From the NCBI GenBank assembly GCA_035649275.1, contig DASRJW010000092.1:1-8853 (forward strand): 8,853 nucleotides of DNA, in the 5' to 3' direction. Source of the stretch: Candidatus Krumholzibacteriia bacterium (GTDB lineage: Bacteria; Krumholzibacteriota; Krumholzibacteriia; G020349025). Each line of letters starts with the position of its first letter. Positions within the stretch are counted from its first letter, which is position 1. The notes under the pieces were generated by a model. The model was not told where the DNA came from and made no database searches. It saw nothing but the letters and a program-made list of their open reading frames with translations. Both the position numbers and the translations under genes were made by a program. Shown piece after piece: positions 6,607 to 8,853 of this stretch.

Positions 6607-8445
6607 ATGTCGACCTCCCTCCGGCTCCTCGGAGCCCTCCGACCCTACTGGAAGAGCCTGACGCTGACCGCTTGTTGCATCGGCGTTTACGCCCTCCTTT
6701 CCGGGGTCTCGGTGCTGGCGGTTTCGCCCTTCGTCCGCATCCTCCTGGAGCACCCGGCCCAGCCGCCCGCCGGGGTGAGTGCTCCGGCCGCTCCAGGAAG
6801 CTTGCCGGGCTTGCCGGCGACGGGGCAGGCGCTCCTCGGCGCCCTGCGGCACCGCGCCGAAGCTTTCCTCCTGGCGGGAGACCGGGTGCACGCCCTCGGG
6901 CGCTTCTGCCTCGTGCTCCTCGGTCTCTTCTTGCTCAAGAACTTCTTCCACTACGCCCAGACCTATCTGACCAATCATCTGGAGCAGAGCACGCTGCGGG
7001 ACCTGCGGCTGCAGCTCTTCCGCCACATCATCGAGATGCCTCTCGGGGTTTTCGCCCGGGAACGCTCCGGCACCTTCATCTCTCGCCTGGTGAACGACGT
7101 GAGCTTGATGCGCATCGCTCTCGCCGGTGGCGCCCTGTCCTTGTTCCGCAACATCCTCATGCTCGGCGTCGCCCTCGCCATCTTGGTGTCGGCGTCGTGG
7201 AAGCTGGCTCTCCTCGCCTTCCTGGTGCTGCCCCCCAACGCCTTCCTCATCGCGCGGCTGGGGAAGCGGCTGCGGCGCCGCAGCGGCCACGCGCAGGAGC
7301 GCATGGCCGACATGGCGAGCGTGGTGCAGGAAAGCGTCGCCGGCGCCCGCATCCTCAAGGCCTTCGGAATGCACGCCTTCGAAGTGGCTCGTTTCGCAAA
7401 GTACAGCAACGATTATTTCAAGTCCTACATGAAGGTGCGGCGCCTGCAGTCCATGGCGTCGCCGCTCTCGGAAATGGTCGCCGTCTTGGCCCTCGTGGCG
7501 ATCCTCTGGTTCGGCGGCCGGCTCGTGCTCACCGGCGAGCTGGCGGCAGACCGCCTCTTCCTCTTCCTCACCGCGATGCTGTGGCTGGCGGAACCGGTGA
7601 AGGCGCTCATCGGGGTGCACAACACCATGCAGGAGGGCCTCGCCGCGGCGGAACGCGTCTACCAGCTCTTCGATCTGCCGCTGGAGCCGCCGCGGCACCG
7701 CGGCCGAGCGGCGCGCTTCGAGACCGAGCTGCGCTTCGAGAAGGTGAGCTTCGCCTACGAGCCCGGGCGCCTGGTCCTGCAGGAGGTCGACCTCGTCGTC
7801 CGCCCGGGACAGGTGGTGGCGCTAGTCGGTCCGAGCGGCGCGGGTAAATCCACCTTCATGGACCTGGTGCCACGCTTCATCGAGCCGACGAGCGGCCGGG
7901 TGTTGCTCGACGGCGTCGATGTCCGCGAGCTGTCGCTCGATTCGCTGCGCGCCCTGCTCGGCATGGTGACCCAGGAGGTCATCCTCTTCAACGACACCGT
8001 GCGCGCCAACATCGCCTACGGCATGCCCGAGGTGGACGAGGAGGCCCTGGTGGCGGCGGCGCGCGCCGCCAACGCCCACGACTTCATTGCCCGCTTGCCC
8101 CGCGGCTACGACACTCCGGTGGGGGAACGGGGCATCATGTTCTCCGGCGGCGAGCGCCAGCGGCTCGCCATCGCCCGCGCCATCCTGCGGGATCCGCGCA
8201 TCCTCATCTTCGACGAGGCCACCTCCAATCTCGATGCTCGCAGCGAACAACTCATCCAGGAGGCGATGGAGCGTCTGGTGCGCGGGCGCACCACCTTCGT
8301 CGTCGCCCACCGTCTCTCCACGGTGCACCGGGCCGACGTCATCCTGGTGGTGGAGAAAGGCCGCATCGTCGAGAGCGGCACGCACGGGGAATTGCTCGCC
8401 GCCGCCGGCTCGTACGCCCGCTTGCACCAGCTGCAGGGTCACTGA
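6607..8445 (+). CDS. msbA: MsbA-like lipid A/LPS ABC exporter
   Basis: This 612-residue half-transporter has one membrane domain fused to one ATPase and works as a homodimer; the family flips lipid A-core across the inner membrane. Six membrane segments are seen at roughly 18-47, 98-120, 175-195, 197-217, 287-308 and 316-336. The ATPase domain (about 373-608) has Walker A GPSGAGKST 408-416, Q-loop Q456, X-loop 'VGERG' 506-510, signature 'FSGGERQRLAIARAI' from 512, Walker B 'ILIFDEATS' with D536/E537, D-loop 'NLDARSE' and switch H568. All catalytic residues are present. The signature has E516 where LSGGQ has Gln, which is common in exporters. The loop between membrane segments 1 and 2 is long (about 48-95) and Pro/Ala-rich. 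Its position between two GT9 genes supports LPS export over drug export, but exporter substrates are hard to tell by sequence. The stop overlaps the next start by one base. Confidence 0.9.
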   Translation: MSTSLRLLGALRPYWKSLTLTACCIGVYALLSGVSVLAVSPFVRILLEHPAQPPAGVSAPAAPGSLPGLPATGQALLGALRHRAEAFLLAGDRVHALGRFCLVLLGLFLLKNFFHYAQTYLTNHLEQSTLRDLRLQLFRHIIEMPLGVFARERSGTFISRLVNDVSLMRIALAGGALSLFRNILMLGVALAILVSASWKLALLAFLVLPPNAFLIARLGKRLRRRSGHAQERMADMASVVQESVAGARILKAFGMHAFEVARFAKYSNDYFKSYMKVRRLQSMASPLSEMVAVLALVAILWFGGRLVLTGELAADRLFLFLTAMLWLAEPVKALIGVHNTMQEGLAAAERVYQLFDLPLEPPRHRGRAARFETELRFEKVSFAYEPGRLVLQEVDLVVRPGQVVALVGPSGAGKSTFMDLVPRFIEPTSGRVLLDGVDVRELSLDSLRALLGMVTQEVILFNDTVRANIAYGMPEVDEEALVAAARAANAHDFIARLPRGYDTPVGERGIMFSGGERQRLAIARAILRDPRILIFDEATSNLDARSEQLIQEAMERLVRGRTTFVVAHRLSTVHRADVILVVEKGRIVESGTHGELLAAAGSYARLHQLQGH

Positions 8446-8853
8446 TGTCGCCGCCGCCCCGGCTCTTGGCTGTAGCGCCGAGCTGGCTCGGCGATGCGGT
8501 GCTGGCCCTGCCCGCCCTCGCGCTGCTGCAGTCCGCCGGCGTCGAGGTCGAGGTGTTGGCGCGGCAGGGGACGGAACGCGTCTTCGCCGACACCGTGCCC
8601 GCAGCTCAGGTGCATCCCGTGTCGTCCACGAGCCGGTGGCGGCGCCTAAGGAGCGTGCTCGGCTTGCGCCGGCGCGGCTACGCTGCGGCCGTCGTCCTCC
8701 CGCCCTCGTTTTCCGCCGCCCTCCTCGCCGGCGCGAGCGGTGCGCCGGTGCGTCTCGGCGCTCGCCAGAGCGGCCGCAGCTGGCTGCTCACCCACGGTGT
8801 GCAGCCTGTGGGACGCTCGGTGCATCTCGCCGAAGGCTACTTGCGCCTGGCCC
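8445..8853 (+). CDS. waaF: WaaF-like ADP-heptose:LPS heptosyltransferase (3' partial)
   Basis: ATG 8445 shares its A with the exporter TGA (TGATG), and AGGG at 8435-8438 stands 6 bases before it, so the two genes are translationally coupled. The frame stays open to the right edge, giving 136 residues of the N-terminal GT-B domain. 'APSWLGDAVLALPAL' (11-25) matches the 'GPSWVGD' start of heptosyltransferase II, with the catalytic-type Asp at D17. 'VLPPSFSAALLAGASGAPVRLG' (from about 83) matches the 'VLPNSF-SAL---AGI--R-G' block of WaaF. The second half with the donor site lies outside the window, so activity cannot be judged. WaaF adds the second heptose of the LPS inner core. Family membership is firm; the exact acceptor is an inference from the PSWxGD motif and the neighbouring MsbA-like gene. 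Confidence 0.85.
   Translation, partial: MSPPPRLLAVAPSWLGDAVLALPALALLQSAGVEVEVLARQGTERVFADTVPAAQVHPVSSTSRWRRLRSVLGLRRRGYAAAVVLPPSFSAALLAGASGAPVRLGARQSGRSWLLTHGVQPVGRSVHLAEGYLRLA

Noticed and set aside
1-8853. CRISPR array, tRNA/rRNA, insertion sequence, prophage or defence system
   Set aside because: I saw no regularly spaced repeats, RNA-gene sequence, transposase motifs or paired terminal repeats. All good frames are ordinary housekeeping or envelope genes.

Overview
The window is a GC-rich bacterial chromosomal segment in which all seven supported genes lie on the + strand. Two things point to a Gram-negative, LPS-making cell: a lipid A-flippase-like ABC transporter lies between two family 9 glycosyltransferases (the heptosyltransferase family), and a lipobox lipoprotein is present. 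The first gene ends in a FlgD-like Ig sorting-type domain. Such domains are common on secreted proteins of the FCB group and of uncultured phyla such as Eisenbacteria or Krumholzibacteria, so I infer that kind of organism. The lineage is an inference only; there is no rRNA or ribosomal protein to anchor it.

Region 1 (1-827) is the 3' end of a large secreted protein with an M6-peptidase/immune-inhibitor-A-like jelly-roll region followed by the FlgD-like C-terminal domain. Region 2 (902-2651) is a two-gene unit: a small lipoprotein read from a TTG start, and, 10 bases later, an adenosine deaminase-family enzyme. A hairpin that begins in the deaminase stop codon may end this transcript.

A 333-base gap (2652-2984) follows. 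It holds a locally AT-rich patch and a perfect 9-bp inverted repeat, which together look like a possible promoter/operator region for lon. Region 3 (2985-8853) runs lon, GT9 glycosyltransferase, MsbA-like ABC exporter, WaaF-like heptosyltransferase (cut by the window end). lon and the GT9 gene are 10 bases apart, with the GT9 Shine-Dalgarno overlapping the lon stop. The exporter and WaaF genes overlap by one base. A 105-base gap separates the two pairs.

The likely joint role of the last three genes is building the LPS inner core and flipping core-lipid A across the inner membrane. Lon is a general ATP-dependent quality-control protease that appears to share their transcript. I found no CRISPR array, RNA gene, insertion sequence, prophage gene or defence system, and I do not think the window holds an undescribed system. 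The most interesting details are the Asn at the second Asp position of the deaminase TDD motif, the inverted repeat before lon, and the altered donor-site motif of the first GT9.
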